Origin: an uncultured Clostridia bacterium
GTDB taxonomy: Bacteria > Bacillota > Clostridia > Christensenellales > Borkfalkiaceae
Length of the DNA: 64,000 nucleotides
NCBI GenBank assembly: GCA_934254825.1
Contig: CAKQMB010000015.1
Span: 3,663-67,662 of the forward strand
Reading direction: 5' to 3'
The stretch's first letter is position 1, and every line of letters starts with the position of its first letter. The position numbers were made by a program, and so were the translations under genes. This document shows positions 52,869 to 62,570 of the stretch, one piece after another. Under the pieces are notes generated by a model. It did not search any database, had not been told where the DNA came from, and was given only the letters and a program-made list of their open reading frames with translations.

Positions 52869-53780
52869 ATGGAAAAAAAGATCAAATTAAAAAACAAACT
52901 CGATATATTCGGCAGATTTACCAAAAAATACGTCGCGAGACGTTCGGTTTCGGAAAGAATAGTGTTTGCGATCGCGTTCGTCTTTCTTGCGCTTCTCGCC
53001 GCGTCCTACCTTTATATACTCATATGGACGTTTTTCGCGGGGGTAAAAAGCAACGAAGAATTCGTCACCCGTCCGTTTGCGATTCCCACCGAATGGCGGT
53101 TCGGAAATTTCCTCGAAGTGTTCGACCTCCTCGTCGTAAACGACACGAATTTCTGGGGAATGTTGTTCAACAGTTTATACTGGTCGCTTCTCGGCGGATT
53201 TTTGCAGTGTATGTTCACATCGATGATAGCCTATATCGCCGCGAAATACAAATTCCCGGGTTCGGGCGCGTTTTACGTCATTTCAATGATTATGATAATG
53301 CTTCCGATTTACGGAACGGGCGGCGTAAGATACGAACTGCTTTATAAACTCGGTTTCGTCGACTCGTATACCGAAATATTTACCCATACGAGCGGTCTCG
53401 GAATGCTGTTCCTTTATTTTTACGCAGGTTTCTCGTCTGTTTCGGACGCCTATAAAGAGGCGGCGGAGATAGACGGAGCGAACGAGTGGCAGATATATTT
53501 CAGGGTAATGTTCCCGCAGATAATAATGCTTTTCGGAGTTTTATATCTCACCACCTGGAAAACGGCGTGGAACGACTTTTCGTCTGGACTTATCTATATG
53601 AGAAAACACCCGTCGCTTGCGGTTGGTATTTATATGTTTGAAATTGACGTACTCCACGAGATACGTTACGACGTGCTTTATGCGGCGTACTTTATCGCGG
53701 CAATCCCGCCGATACTGCTGTTCACGCTGTTCAACAACGCGCTCACGACAAACGTTTCTCTCGGCGGAATAAAAGAATAA
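52869..53780 (+). CDS. Sugar ABC transporter permease (UgpE/MalG-type)
   Basis: 303 aa, six predicted helices, with the EAA loop EAAEIDGANEWQIYFRVMFPQI near residues 197-218, the second permease of a CUT1 oligosaccharide importer. An N-terminal basic stretch of about 30 residues precedes the first helix. It is followed after 16 bp by the binding-protein gene, so the three form one transport unit. Confidence 0.9.
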   Translation: MEKKIKLKNKLDIFGRFTKKYVARRSVSERIVFAIAFVFLALLAASYLYILIWTFFAGVKSNEEFVTRPFAIPTEWRFGNFLEVFDLLVVNDTNFWGMLFNSLYWSLLGGFLQCMFTSMIAYIAAKYKFPGSGAFYVISMIMIMLPIYGTGGVRYELLYKLGFVDSYTEIFTHTSGLGMLFLYFYAGFSSVSDAYKEAAEIDGANEWQIYFRVMFPQIIMLFGVLYLTTWKTAWNDFSSGLIYMRKHPSLAVGIYMFEIDVLHEIRYDVLYAAYFIAAIPPILLFTLFNNALTTNVSLGGIKE

Positions 53781-53796
53781 ACAAAAGGAGTTTTAT

Positions 53797-55425
53797 ATGA
53801 AAAATTTTAAAAAGATTTGCTCGGCGGTTCTGGCTGCCTGCTCGGTCGCGGCGCTCGTCGGCTGCAATAACGGTTCGGGAACGAATTCCGAGAGCGGCGA
53901 CTCCACGGGCAAAAAGATCATCAATCTCGATTACTGGAAAAGCGGTTTCGGTATAGATTATCTCAACAAGATAATCGCCGAGTTCGAGAAAACATATCCC
54001 GAATACAAGATTTCGCTTTCATCTTCTTCCGACAGCGGAGTTTACGCGAATACGATAACCAAAAACGCCGAGACGAACGACATAGATCTCTATATGTCAA
54101 ACGCGCTCACGTCGGACTTCAATTCCTATCTCGAACCGTTGGATGACGTGCTTTCCTCGAAGTATAAAGACGAGACGAAGACGATTGCCGAGAAGTATAA
54201 TCAGACGTTCCTCGGCGGACTTAAAGCCGCGGACGGGCATTATTACAACTTGTCTTACGGCGGCGGTTACATCGGGATATTCTACAATACGGCTAAATTC
54301 GAAAAATACGGTTTGTCCGTTCCGAACACGACCGAACAACTCGTCGACGTAGTCGAGAAAATCGACGCGAAAGGCGACAAGGCGTGGATCTCTTTCGGAA
54401 ACAACGCGGGTTACTGGACTTATAACGACGAAGTCTGGGAAGCTCAGTACGACGGACTCGATTATTTCTACAATACCTATCTCACCTTAACGGGCGAAGA
54501 CGGAAAAAGTCCCGACAAGGCTGTTTACGAGAGGAAAGACGGCAGATATTACGTTTTGCAGACGCAGTACAGATTGCAGAACAACAGTTATATCGACGCG
54601 CACGCGTTCACCGATAAATTCGCGGCGGCGCAGACGAGATTTGTCGCGGGGACGGGCGTTATGATGGCGAACGGAACCTGGATTCAGAACGAAATGAAAC
54701 AAAAGGGCGCAGACGGCATCGACCTTATGAAAACCCCGATAATTTCGTATATCAGACAGAACCTTCCCGATTCGAGCGTCGAAAACGATCGCGAACTTTC
54801 GGCTGTCGTAACCGCTATCGACAAGGCTGACGAAAGTGGAATTACCAAAGAGAACATTTTAAGCGGAAACTGCGATTTCATAACGGTTACCGGCAACGAA
54901 GCGAGCGGAACTATCACGGACTCTTACTCGGGAGAACAGGTTTCTTTCTCCGTTACGAAAAAGGATTTCGAAAGACTTTACGAGGCGAGACATATTTCGT
55001 TCAGCACTCATAACGAGTCCGTTTTCGCGATCCCGAATTACGCCGATCAGAAAGAAGGCGCAAAGGAATTCGTAAAGTTTTTCTATTCCGACGATATGAT
55101 CGTATTGTACGAGAAAGAATTGCATTTCCCGCAGGTAGTATACAACACGAAAAACGCGGCGAAGGACACGACGGGCTGGTCGGCTATGGAAAAGAAAATG
55201 ATCGACCTTATGGAGACGTCTAATCCCGTATTCCGCGTTAAAATCAATCAGAGTCAGATGTTTTCCACGGGCGGACTCGCGTCCTACGGACAGAGTAACT
55301 ATAAGTTCAGATTTGCGGCTCCCAACGTGAACGACAGAAGAGACGCGGACACGATATGGAACGAAATTCAGACGCTCGCGAACGAAAACTGGGACAAATA
55401 CAAACAGAACGCAGGAATTCTGTGA
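53797..55425 (+). CDS. Sugar ABC transporter substrate-binding lipoprotein
   Basis: 542 aa. The signal peptide ends in ALVGC, giving lipidated Cys23. The mature protein has the family-1 extracellular binding pattern: INLDYWKSGFGIDYLNKIIA and EFEKTYPEYKISLSSSS early, FYNTAKFEKYGLSVPNTTEQ in the middle, and VMMANGTWIQNEM later. It is long for the family, like the binding proteins of complex-oligosaccharide (rhamnogalacturonan-type) importers. Ribosome site AAAGGAG. Delivers substrate to the two permeases upstream. Confidence 0.9.
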   Translation: MKNFKKICSAVLAACSVAALVGCNNGSGTNSESGDSTGKKIINLDYWKSGFGIDYLNKIIAEFEKTYPEYKISLSSSSDSGVYANTITKNAETNDIDLYMSNALTSDFNSYLEPLDDVLSSKYKDETKTIAEKYNQTFLGGLKAADGHYYNLSYGGGYIGIFYNTAKFEKYGLSVPNTTEQLVDVVEKIDAKGDKAWISFGNNAGYWTYNDEVWEAQYDGLDYFYNTYLTLTGEDGKSPDKAVYERKDGRYYVLQTQYRLQNNSYIDAHAFTDKFAAAQTRFVAGTGVMMANGTWIQNEMKQKGADGIDLMKTPIISYIRQNLPDSSVENDRELSAVVTAIDKADESGITKENILSGNCDFITVTGNEASGTITDSYSGEQVSFSVTKKDFERLYEARHISFSTHNESVFAIPNYADQKEGAKEFVKFFYSDDMIVLYEKELHFPQVVYNTKNAAKDTTGWSAMEKKMIDLMETSNPVFRVKINQSQMFSTGGLASYGQSNYKFRFAAPNVNDRRDADTIWNEIQTLANENWDKYKQNAGIL

Positions 55426-55437
55426 GGTGGAAAGAAA

Positions 55438-56958
55438 ATGATGAAAAATAAAAAATGGGGCGTTGTTGCGGGCATTGTCGCGCTGCTCATCGCGTTGCTC
55501 ACGCCGTGTTTCGTTGCGGACGCGGGAAAGTCGCCGATAGATTTCGGAGACAACTCGATAAACGGAACGATAGACGCCGCGAAATGGAACCTTTCTTCGC
55601 AAGTCGAAAAGGATACGAAAGAATATAAGACCGCTATCGTTTTTTCGGAACGAAGCGGAGCGGACGACAGGGCTGTCAACAGAGTCAGACTTCAAAATGC
55701 GTCGTACTACGGCGTGACTGATTTCTTCAAACTCGAAACGTCGTTTACCGCCGTAGATTTCGGCGATACTTTCACCGCTTACGAAAACGGCGCGCGTTTC
55801 GGCGTTACGTTCGGTTTGTCGACGGCGGGCAAGGCTCTCGGAGAAAAGGGAAGTTCGTTCGTTTTCGTCGAGTATTCGGGCGGTAAATACTATCTCGGAC
55901 TCGCCGTATACAACGAGACAAACGTTCCTACGGACGTTAAAAAGACTTCCGCCGACGACGTGATCGCAAGAGGAAAAGAGACTTCCGTTATCATAGACGT
56001 AAAAACAAGCGGCACGACGACGGTAAAGGCAAAGCTTGCGGGCGGCGAATATAAGGATATGTTTTCCGTCGAAAACGCCGTGAACACGGACGACGGCTAC
56101 TGGGGTTACGCACAGACGGCTACTTTCCCCGTGAGAATAAGCTATTTCGATATGTATGCGATCGGTTATTTAAAGCCGACGAACGTAAACGTGTACGAAA
56201 CGTTCGATAAGAACAATTACAACGCGCTCACGCTTTATTCGGAATGCGGCAAGTCTTACGTCGACGGAAACACTCTTACGGTTTCCGATAAAAAGTTGGT
56301 CTTCCGTAACGCGGGCGACGCTTATATTTCTACGAAATACGAATATTCCAACGCGGAATACGCTTTTGAGATCACGGATATGCTCCGCAAAGGTTATACC
56401 GCCGAAAACGGAAATTATATTCCCGAAAACGCTTCGTTCGGCGTTATGTTCGGAGTCGAAAAATATCGCGAGTATAATTCCGAGTACGCAATGTCCGTTT
56501 CGTTCCGTCACGAGATCGACGGCGCGGAAGATGATACCGTTATCGATCTTCGCGTGGGAAAGAATATCGTAAAGAGCGTAACGCTCGATAAAAAATACAA
56601 TATCTGGGATGAGGAGACCGTCGCGGGGAGAAGCGTCGGCGTGAGAATACTCCTTATCGACGGTAAAGTTACGGTCGGTCTGAAATACTCGGGTTCGGTC
56701 GGATTTGCCACCGTTCTCGGTCACGACGTCGGATATTCGCCCGTCGGGTATATAAGGCTTTATTCCGACGGAAAGACTACGAATAACGGCGTTTATTCCG
56801 TCCTCGCGAATATGAGCGTGGATAACTTGCAGATAACGAATTACGACATGGACGGAAACGTGATTTCCTCCGAGTTCAGAAGCAACGTGTGGAGACACGA
56901 AAACTTCGAATACGTCGACGAATGGGACGACGGAGATATTATAAAGGGAGGAAAGTAA
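55438..56958 (+). CDS. Secreted protein with two beta-sandwich domains
   Basis: 506 aa. The signal peptide (residues 8-30, VVAGIVALLIALLTPCFVAD) has no lipobox cysteine after cleavage. The mature part looks like two lectin-like beta-sandwich domains, about 40-240 and 255-490; the patterns FFKLETSFTAVDFGDTFTAY and AEYAFEITDMLRKGYTAENG occur at equivalent positions. I recognise no catalytic motif. It could be a glycan-binding or concanavalin-like hydrolase. It lies inside the transport/hydrolase operon, 12 bp after the binding-protein gene and 1 bp before the next. Confidence 0.65.
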   Translation: MMKNKKWGVVAGIVALLIALLTPCFVADAGKSPIDFGDNSINGTIDAAKWNLSSQVEKDTKEYKTAIVFSERSGADDRAVNRVRLQNASYYGVTDFFKLETSFTAVDFGDTFTAYENGARFGVTFGLSTAGKALGEKGSSFVFVEYSGGKYYLGLAVYNETNVPTDVKKTSADDVIARGKETSVIIDVKTSGTTTVKAKLAGGEYKDMFSVENAVNTDDGYWGYAQTATFPVRISYFDMYAIGYLKPTNVNVYETFDKNNYNALTLYSECGKSYVDGNTLTVSDKKLVFRNAGDAYISTKYEYSNAEYAFEITDMLRKGYTAENGNYIPENASFGVMFGVEKYREYNSEYAMSVSFRHEIDGAEDDTVIDLRVGKNIVKSVTLDKKYNIWDEETVAGRSVGVRILLIDGKVTVGLKYSGSVGFATVLGHDVGYSPVGYIRLYSDGKTTNNGVYSVLANMSVDNLQITNYDMDGNVISSEFRSNVWRHENFEYVDEWDDGDIIKGGK

Positions 56959-56959
56959 G

Positions 56960-58399
56960 ATGAAAAAGAAAATCGTTTCTTTATTGTGCGTTCTTGCAAT
57001 GCTCTTCGCGACGACCTGCTTAGGCGCGTGTTCGAAAACTCCCGGCGGCGGAAGCGGCTCGGGCGGAACGGGCGGTTCGAATACCGTCGACTCCGAAACC
57101 CGCGATCCCGAAAATGTTTACTCCGTATCGTTCGATTATCTCGGCGGCAAAGACGTAATGCCGGTCGGCGTGTGGTGGGGTCCTTACACTCCCACTTACG
57201 GAACGGTGAACGGAAACACTCTTCCCGATTACGTTTCCGACTATTATTACAGATTGCTTAAAGAAAGCGGGGTCAATTTCGTAACCGTCGCGAAGGACAA
57301 TTACGCTCAGGGCGGCGACGTTGCGAAAAGCGTCCTGAAATCGCTCGATCTGTGCAAAGACAACGGACTCGGGTATATGGTATACGACTCGTTTTTCAAA
57401 TCCTACGCCGATTCTTCGGTAATGGCGGAGAAAATTTCGGGATATATAAATCACGACGCGTGCGTCGGAATACACGTTCTCGATGAGCCTGCTTACGCCG
57501 CGATAGACTCTCTTGCGACAGGTTATGCCAATTACGAAGCCGCGGGAGTCGAGGGTAAGTATCCGATGGTGAACCTGCTGCCGAAATATGCGGGCGAATT
57601 CAAAAACGTAGAGTATAAAGATTATCTTCAAAAATTCCTCGACGTGACGAATTCCGCGTTTTTAAGTTACGACAGTTACTGGTTCAGAAACGGCATCGAA
57701 GATTGTACGACCGCGAACAAGGCGTTCTATTTCACCGAAATGAACGACGTTAAAACGGTAGCCGACGAAAACGGCGTGCCGTTCTGGGTGTTTATTCAGG
57801 CGGGCGGCTATTTCAACGACGGCGGCGATCGCGACGGTAAAGGCGGCGAGCCGTACCCGAACGAAGCCTGTCTTTTGTGGAACGTCAATATGTGCCTTGC
57901 TTACGGCGCGAAGTGTATACAGTATTTCACTTTCATTCAGCCTTACGAATACGGTTTTATCGAGGGCGACGATTACGATTGTTATAAAAATATGATGATC
58001 GGCGCGATGGGAAATACAAATCAGGCGTATTATTACGTTCAGAAAGCCAACAAACAGATAGCGGCGATAGATCACGTTTTAATGAACGCGGCGAACATCG
58101 GTCTTATAGCCAAAGGCGAGGACGCGGAAAAGAATATCCTTACGGGTACGCTCGATACGTTCAGAGAACTCAAAGGCGTTTCCGACTCCGACGTGGTCAT
58201 AGGTTGTTTCGACTATCTCGGAAAGACGGCTTTGTACGTCGTCAGTAATTCCGTTGAGAAAAAACAGTCCGTAACGTTGAATTTCGACAACAATTACGCT
58301 TACGAAGTAATCCAAAGGGCAAAAAGCGTCAACGTTTCGGGTGAAAATATCACGCTTACGTTGGAAAAAGGCGAGGGCGTTCTCGTCGTATTGAAATAA
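56960..58399 (+). CDS. Lipoprotein, putative TIM-barrel glycoside hydrolase
   Basis: 479 aa. The signal peptide ends in CLGAC, giving lipidated Cys24, and a Gly/Ser linker follows. The body resembles a (beta/alpha)8 barrel of clan GH-A type: DVMPVGVWWGPYTPTYG, FVTVAKDNYAQGG, CVGIHVLDEPAYAAIDSL with a likely acidic pair, FYFTEMNDVKTVADENGVPF and KCIQYFTFIQPYEYGF. It probably acts outside the cell on the glycan. I cannot name its family. It is paralogous to the next gene, which lacks the signal peptide. Confidence 0.65.
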   Translation: MKKKIVSLLCVLAMLFATTCLGACSKTPGGGSGSGGTGGSNTVDSETRDPENVYSVSFDYLGGKDVMPVGVWWGPYTPTYGTVNGNTLPDYVSDYYYRLLKESGVNFVTVAKDNYAQGGDVAKSVLKSLDLCKDNGLGYMVYDSFFKSYADSSVMAEKISGYINHDACVGIHVLDEPAYAAIDSLATGYANYEAAGVEGKYPMVNLLPKYAGEFKNVEYKDYLQKFLDVTNSAFLSYDSYWFRNGIEDCTTANKAFYFTEMNDVKTVADENGVPFWVFIQAGGYFNDGGDRDGKGGEPYPNEACLLWNVNMCLAYGAKCIQYFTFIQPYEYGFIEGDDYDCYKNMMIGAMGNTNQAYYYVQKANKQIAAIDHVLMNAANIGLIAKGEDAEKNILTGTLDTFRELKGVSDSDVVIGCFDYLGKTALYVVSNSVEKKQSVTLNFDNNYAYEVIQRAKSVNVSGENITLTLEKGEGVLVVLK

Positions 58400-58401
58400 C
58401 G

Positions 58402-59742
58402 ATGAACAAAAACACGATACGCGCGGTCGGCGGCGGAAATTACCTGCCGACCGCGCGGAGAAATGCGGAAAAAGTATATTCTTTGTCGTTCGGTATTATC
58501 AGCGGCAAAGACGTTATGCCGATAGGCGCGTGGTGGGGACCGTACACGAACGGGGACAAATCTTTTCCCGATTACAACACCGGGGAATATTACGGATATA
58601 TGAAAGACCTCGGCATAAATTTCACGAGCGCGGTCCCGAACACCATACAATCGTGGAGAGAAGTCGTGCTGAAATCTCTGAAACTTTCGGAAGAATTCGG
58701 TTTCGGATATTTTGTGAACGACGCGTATTTCCGCGGGGAAAACATATCCGCCGCGGGTATGAGAAAACAGATTGCGGAATACGTTTCAAGCCCGGCGTGC
58801 CTCGGAGTCCACGTCCTCGACGAGCCTTATCCCGAGGATGTTCCGAAGCTGAAAAACGCTTTCGCGGCATTCGACGAACTCGGTCTCGAAAATAAATATC
58901 TCTACGTCAACCTTCTCCCGATGTACGGGCGTTTCGGCGACGACGAGACAAGACTGAAAAATTACGAAAACTATGTCGAAGAGTACTGTTCGCTTTTAAA
59001 ACCGAAGTTTTTATCTTACGATTTTTATGCGTTCAAACGTGCGGAATACGAACGGGGAAGACTGAAAATGTTCTTCGATAACCTGTCTGTTATCCGCCGC
59101 GTCGCGAAAAATCGGGAAATACCGTTCTGGGTGTTCGCGCAGACGGGCGGTCAGTTTCAGTGCGAAAGAAAAGCCGCCGCGGAAGAACCCGGATATCCGT
59201 CCGAAGAAGGCTTTTTGTGGAACGTAAACGCCTGCCTTTTGTACGGGGCGAAATGTATTCAGTACTTTACGTTTATTCAGCCCGATTCGTTTATTCACAC
59301 CGACAAAGGCGTGACTTACGACAATCTCGGGATAATCGGCGCGGACGGACATAAAACGAAATGGTACGACCCCGTAAAGAGGGCGAACGCCGTCGTTCGT
59401 TCGTATCAGAAATACCTTATGAACGCCGAAAATCTCGGAGTTATAGCGGCGGGCGACGCGGACGGGCTTATTTCGGGCGACGAGAAGATAAAAAGCGGAG
59501 CTTTCCGCGAACTTGCAAAGGTAAACTCGGAAAACGCGATCGTCGGTTGTTTCGATTATACGGGAAAAACGATGCTTTTCGTGATGAACGGAGACTACGA
59601 AAAAGAGACGGAAGTCGAACTTCTTTTCGACGCTCCGCGCGGTTTCGATATAATTTCGGACTCGGAAATCTCTTTTTTAACGGGAGACAAAATTACGGCA
59701 AAAATGAAAAAGGGCGCGAGTTTTATCGCGATTTTAAGATAG
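58402..59742 (+). CDS. Cytoplasmic paralogue of the preceding glycoside hydrolase
   Basis: 446 aa, aligned with the previous protein throughout: DVMPIGAWWGPYTNGDKSF, LGVHVLDEPYPEDVPKL, KMFFDNLSVIRRVAKNREIP and KCIQYFTFIQPDSFIH. It starts without a signal peptide (MNKNTIRAVGGGNYLPTARR), so it should work in the cytoplasm on imported fragments. It starts 2 bp after the preceding stop with a poor ribosome site, so translation is probably coupled. Together the pair gives the same activity on both sides of the membrane. Confidence 0.65.
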   Translation: MNKNTIRAVGGGNYLPTARRNAEKVYSLSFGIISGKDVMPIGAWWGPYTNGDKSFPDYNTGEYYGYMKDLGINFTSAVPNTIQSWREVVLKSLKLSEEFGFGYFVNDAYFRGENISAAGMRKQIAEYVSSPACLGVHVLDEPYPEDVPKLKNAFAAFDELGLENKYLYVNLLPMYGRFGDDETRLKNYENYVEEYCSLLKPKFLSYDFYAFKRAEYERGRLKMFFDNLSVIRRVAKNREIPFWVFAQTGGQFQCERKAAAEEPGYPSEEGFLWNVNACLLYGAKCIQYFTFIQPDSFIHTDKGVTYDNLGIIGADGHKTKWYDPVKRANAVVRSYQKYLMNAENLGVIAAGDADGLISGDEKIKSGAFRELAKVNSENAIVGCFDYTGKTMLFVMNGDYEKETEVELLFDAPRGFDIISDSEISFLTGDKITAKMKKGASFIAILR

Positions 59743-59748
59743 AATATC

Positions 59749-61674
59749 ATGAATTTGAACGAGTATAAAGACAAGGTGTTCGGGTGCTGGCTCGGCAAGT
59801 GCGTAATAGGCACGCTCGGCGCGCCTTACGAGGGAATAAAGCAAAGTCTCGACATAAAATTCGAGCCGCGTATGATCGAGGAAATGCTTCCCAACGACGA
59901 CCTCGATTTGCAGGTTTTGTGGCTCGACGCGCTTGAACGCAAAGGCGTGAACGTCACTTCCGACGACCTTGCCGAAGTCTTTTACGAAAAAAACATCAAA
60001 TGGCCGGGAGAATACGCGTATTTCAGAAAAAATTACGAGAGAGGAATAAGACCTCCGTATTCCGGCATTTACGAAAACGATTTTTATCACGACGGAATGG
60101 GGTGTCCGATACGCGCGGAAATATGGGGTATGATATTGCCTTTAAACCCTCTTTCGGCGGCTTCGCTCAGCGAGATCGACGGCACGCTCGACCACTTCGG
60201 AACGTCCGTTTACCTTGAAAAATTCTGGGCGCATATGGTTTCCGAAGCGTTCGGGGAAAACGATATTTCCGTTCTTATTGAACATGCGAAAAGCGTTCTG
60301 CCGAAAGAGTCGGCGGCTTACGAAATGGTTTCGGACGTGACGAAATGGTGCGGCGAGTTTTCGGACGAAAAAAAGATAAGAAGTTACATTATCGGAAAGT
60401 ACGGACATTGCGACTGCACAAACGCTTTGCAGAACATAGGATTTACCTTATGCTGTCTTTTGAAAGGCGGCGGAGATATTATAAAAACAGGCATTATGGC
60501 TTGCGATTTCGGTTTCGATACGGATTGTACGGCGGGAAATTCGGGCGCATTGCTCGGGCTTATCTACGGGGCGAAAAAGCTTAAAGAACTGTACGGAATA
60601 GACGATTGCAGATATAAGCTCACGTTAAAATACAAAAGAAGAAGCGATCTCGTTTCCGATCTTGCCGACGACACGGTGAGAGTCGGAATACATTTTCTTC
60701 GTAATTTTCCGGGCGCAGGCAATACGGTAAATGGCGGAAAGGACGAGATTACGTTACCGGAAGAGCCGCTTGTTAAAATAACGAATTATTACGCGGAACC
60801 GCCGTATATCGCTTCGGGCGAGAGAATAAAGGTCGGATTTTCGATAGAAAACCGTTCCGATAAGGCGATTTCGGGCAGCCTGAGTATTTTCGGAAAAGAG
60901 AACTTCGAGTGCGGATTATCGGCTTCGGAAATTGCCGTCGGGGCTTGCTCCGCGACGGAGTTTTTCGCGGAAATATATTGCAAAAGAACGGAATGGCTTG
61001 CGGATAAAAATATTTTCACGGTTAAGTTCGACGGAGACTCGGGACTCACCGCCGAAAGAAATTTCGGGATTATCGGCAAACGCAGATACCTCGTTTACGG
61101 TCCGTTCTGGGAAAACAACCTCGAACTCGACATAAACGGCGACGTCCGCAGTTACGGCGATCTTATAACGGGTACGTCCGTGGACGACAGAGTGGATAAT
61201 CTGCGGTTTTACCAGCTGAATATGAAAACGAGCGTTCGAAAAGAATATCTCGGGATAGCCGACGTTATAAGCGGTTACGAAGACAAATCGAGATACGAAA
61301 CCACCGCGAAAGAGGTGTTCGTCAAAGGCGACAAGTTCGATTTTTCGGAAATATCGACGTTCAGAGCCCCCGCGACCTATTATCTCAAACGAACGGTGAA
61401 ACTCGGCGAGGATAAGAGAACTTGTCTTTTCGTCGGACACACTCATCCTTACGAACTTTATATAGACGGAGAATTGTTGCTTTCTTCGGACGAAACGGCG
61501 AATATGACGCCCGAAAACGCTCATAAATACTTTTTCACTTTGAAAGCGGGCGAACATTCGATAATAATCGTTCTGAGAAACACGTCGTCCGTCGGGGCGT
61601 TTTCGCTCATAATCAATAACGACGACGAACTCGGACAGTACCCTTATCCTTTCTTCGAGGATAAGACGCTCTGA
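59749..61674 (+). CDS. ADP-ribosylglycohydrolase-fold protein with C-terminal beta domains
   Basis: 641 aa. Residues 1-330 show the ADP-ribosylglycohydrolase (DraG/ARH) fold: KVFGCWLGKCVIGTLGAPYEG at the start, NDDLDLQVLWLDAL in the metal-site position, and GFDTDCTAGNSGALLGLIYG near 265-285, which supplies the DxD-type metal ligands. The remaining 310 residues are beta-rich (RIKVGFSIENRSDKAISGSL; YELYIDGELLLSSDETANMT), as in glycosidase accessory domains. Members in glycan loci are thought to act on sugars and not ADP-ribose, but this is inference. Starts 6 bp after the previous stop. Confidence 0.75.
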   Translation: MNLNEYKDKVFGCWLGKCVIGTLGAPYEGIKQSLDIKFEPRMIEEMLPNDDLDLQVLWLDALERKGVNVTSDDLAEVFYEKNIKWPGEYAYFRKNYERGIRPPYSGIYENDFYHDGMGCPIRAEIWGMILPLNPLSAASLSEIDGTLDHFGTSVYLEKFWAHMVSEAFGENDISVLIEHAKSVLPKESAAYEMVSDVTKWCGEFSDEKKIRSYIIGKYGHCDCTNALQNIGFTLCCLLKGGGDIIKTGIMACDFGFDTDCTAGNSGALLGLIYGAKKLKELYGIDDCRYKLTLKYKRRSDLVSDLADDTVRVGIHFLRNFPGAGNTVNGGKDEITLPEEPLVKITNYYAEPPYIASGERIKVGFSIENRSDKAISGSLSIFGKENFECGLSASEIAVGACSATEFFAEIYCKRTEWLADKNIFTVKFDGDSGLTAERNFGIIGKRRYLVYGPFWENNLELDINGDVRSYGDLITGTSVDDRVDNLRFYQLNMKTSVRKEYLGIADVISGYEDKSRYETTAKEVFVKGDKFDFSEISTFRAPATYYLKRTVKLGEDKRTCLFVGHTHPYELYIDGELLLSSDETANMTPENAHKYFFTLKAGEHSIIIVLRNTSSVGAFSLIINNDDELGQYPYPFFEDKTL

Positions 61675-61715
61675 TTTTCCGAAAAGTTTTTACGCAATTA
61701 CAGGAGAAATAAAAA

Positions 61716-62570
61716 ATGATCAGAATTTGCGCTTTTGCCGACGAGGCGGGAAGCGGTCCGGACAAACAGATCGCCGCGCTTAAAAGAAACGAAATCAACC
61801 TTCTGGAACTCCGAAGCTTAAACGGGGTCAACGTTTCCGATTTTACCGCGGAAGAAGCGAAAGAATACAATAAAAGACTTAAAGGGGAGGGTATCGACGT
61901 GTGGTCGATAGGGTCTCCGCTCGGAAAAGTCGACGTCGATACGGATATGAATATCTATATCGAAAAAGTTAAAAGAGTTATGGAAACGGCGAATATTTTC
62001 GGAACCGACAAGGTGAGAGTGTTCAGCTTTTTCCGCGCTTACGATAAAAAAGACAAGGTGATCGAAAATCTCGGGAAAATGACCGAAACGGCGAAATCGT
62101 TCGGGGTTCGGCTTTTTCACGAAAACGAAAAAGAAATTTACGGCGACGTGGCGGAAAGAGTTCTCGACCTGAAAGCCGTGGACGGCTTGAAATTCGTTTA
62201 CGACCCCGCAAACTTCGTTCAATGCGGACAGGATATGAAAGTCGCCGTGGAAACTTTATCGCCGCAAGCAGACTATTATCATGTGAAAGACGTCGTTTCG
62301 TCCACGGGCGAAGTCGTGCCGTCGGGATACGGCGACGGTATGACGAAAGAGATGATAGAAAGCGTTTGCGAGCGGGATGATAAAGTGTTCACGATAGAGC
62401 CGCATCTCGCGGTGTTCGACGGTTATAAAGATATAGACAAAACCGAATTGAAGCACAAATTTGCGTATCGCTCGAACGACGAAGCGTTCGACGCGGCGGT
62501 GAAAGCTTTCAAGGTTCAGCTTGCTGCCGCGGGATATAAAAACAAGGGGTACAACATATGGAAGAAATGA
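61716..62570 (+). CDS. Sugar phosphate isomerase/epimerase
   Basis: 284 aa, xylose-isomerase-like TIM barrel (AP endonuclease 2 family). Features are ICAFADEAGSGPDKQIAALK and LELRSLNGVNVSDFT at the start, VRLFHENEKEIYGDVAERVL, FVYDPANFVQCGQD, DYYHVKDV and FTIEPHLAVFDGY, giving the Glu/Asp/His metal-site residues. It probably isomerises or epimerises a released monosaccharide. AGGAG precedes the start. It overlaps the next gene by 13 nt. Confidence 0.85.
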   Translation: MIRICAFADEAGSGPDKQIAALKRNEINLLELRSLNGVNVSDFTAEEAKEYNKRLKGEGIDVWSIGSPLGKVDVDTDMNIYIEKVKRVMETANIFGTDKVRVFSFFRAYDKKDKVIENLGKMTETAKSFGVRLFHENEKEIYGDVAERVLDLKAVDGLKFVYDPANFVQCGQDMKVAVETLSPQADYYHVKDVVSSTGEVVPSGYGDGMTKEMIESVCERDDKVFTIEPHLAVFDGYKDIDKTELKHKFAYRSNDEAFDAAVKAFKVQLAAAGYKNKGYNIWKK

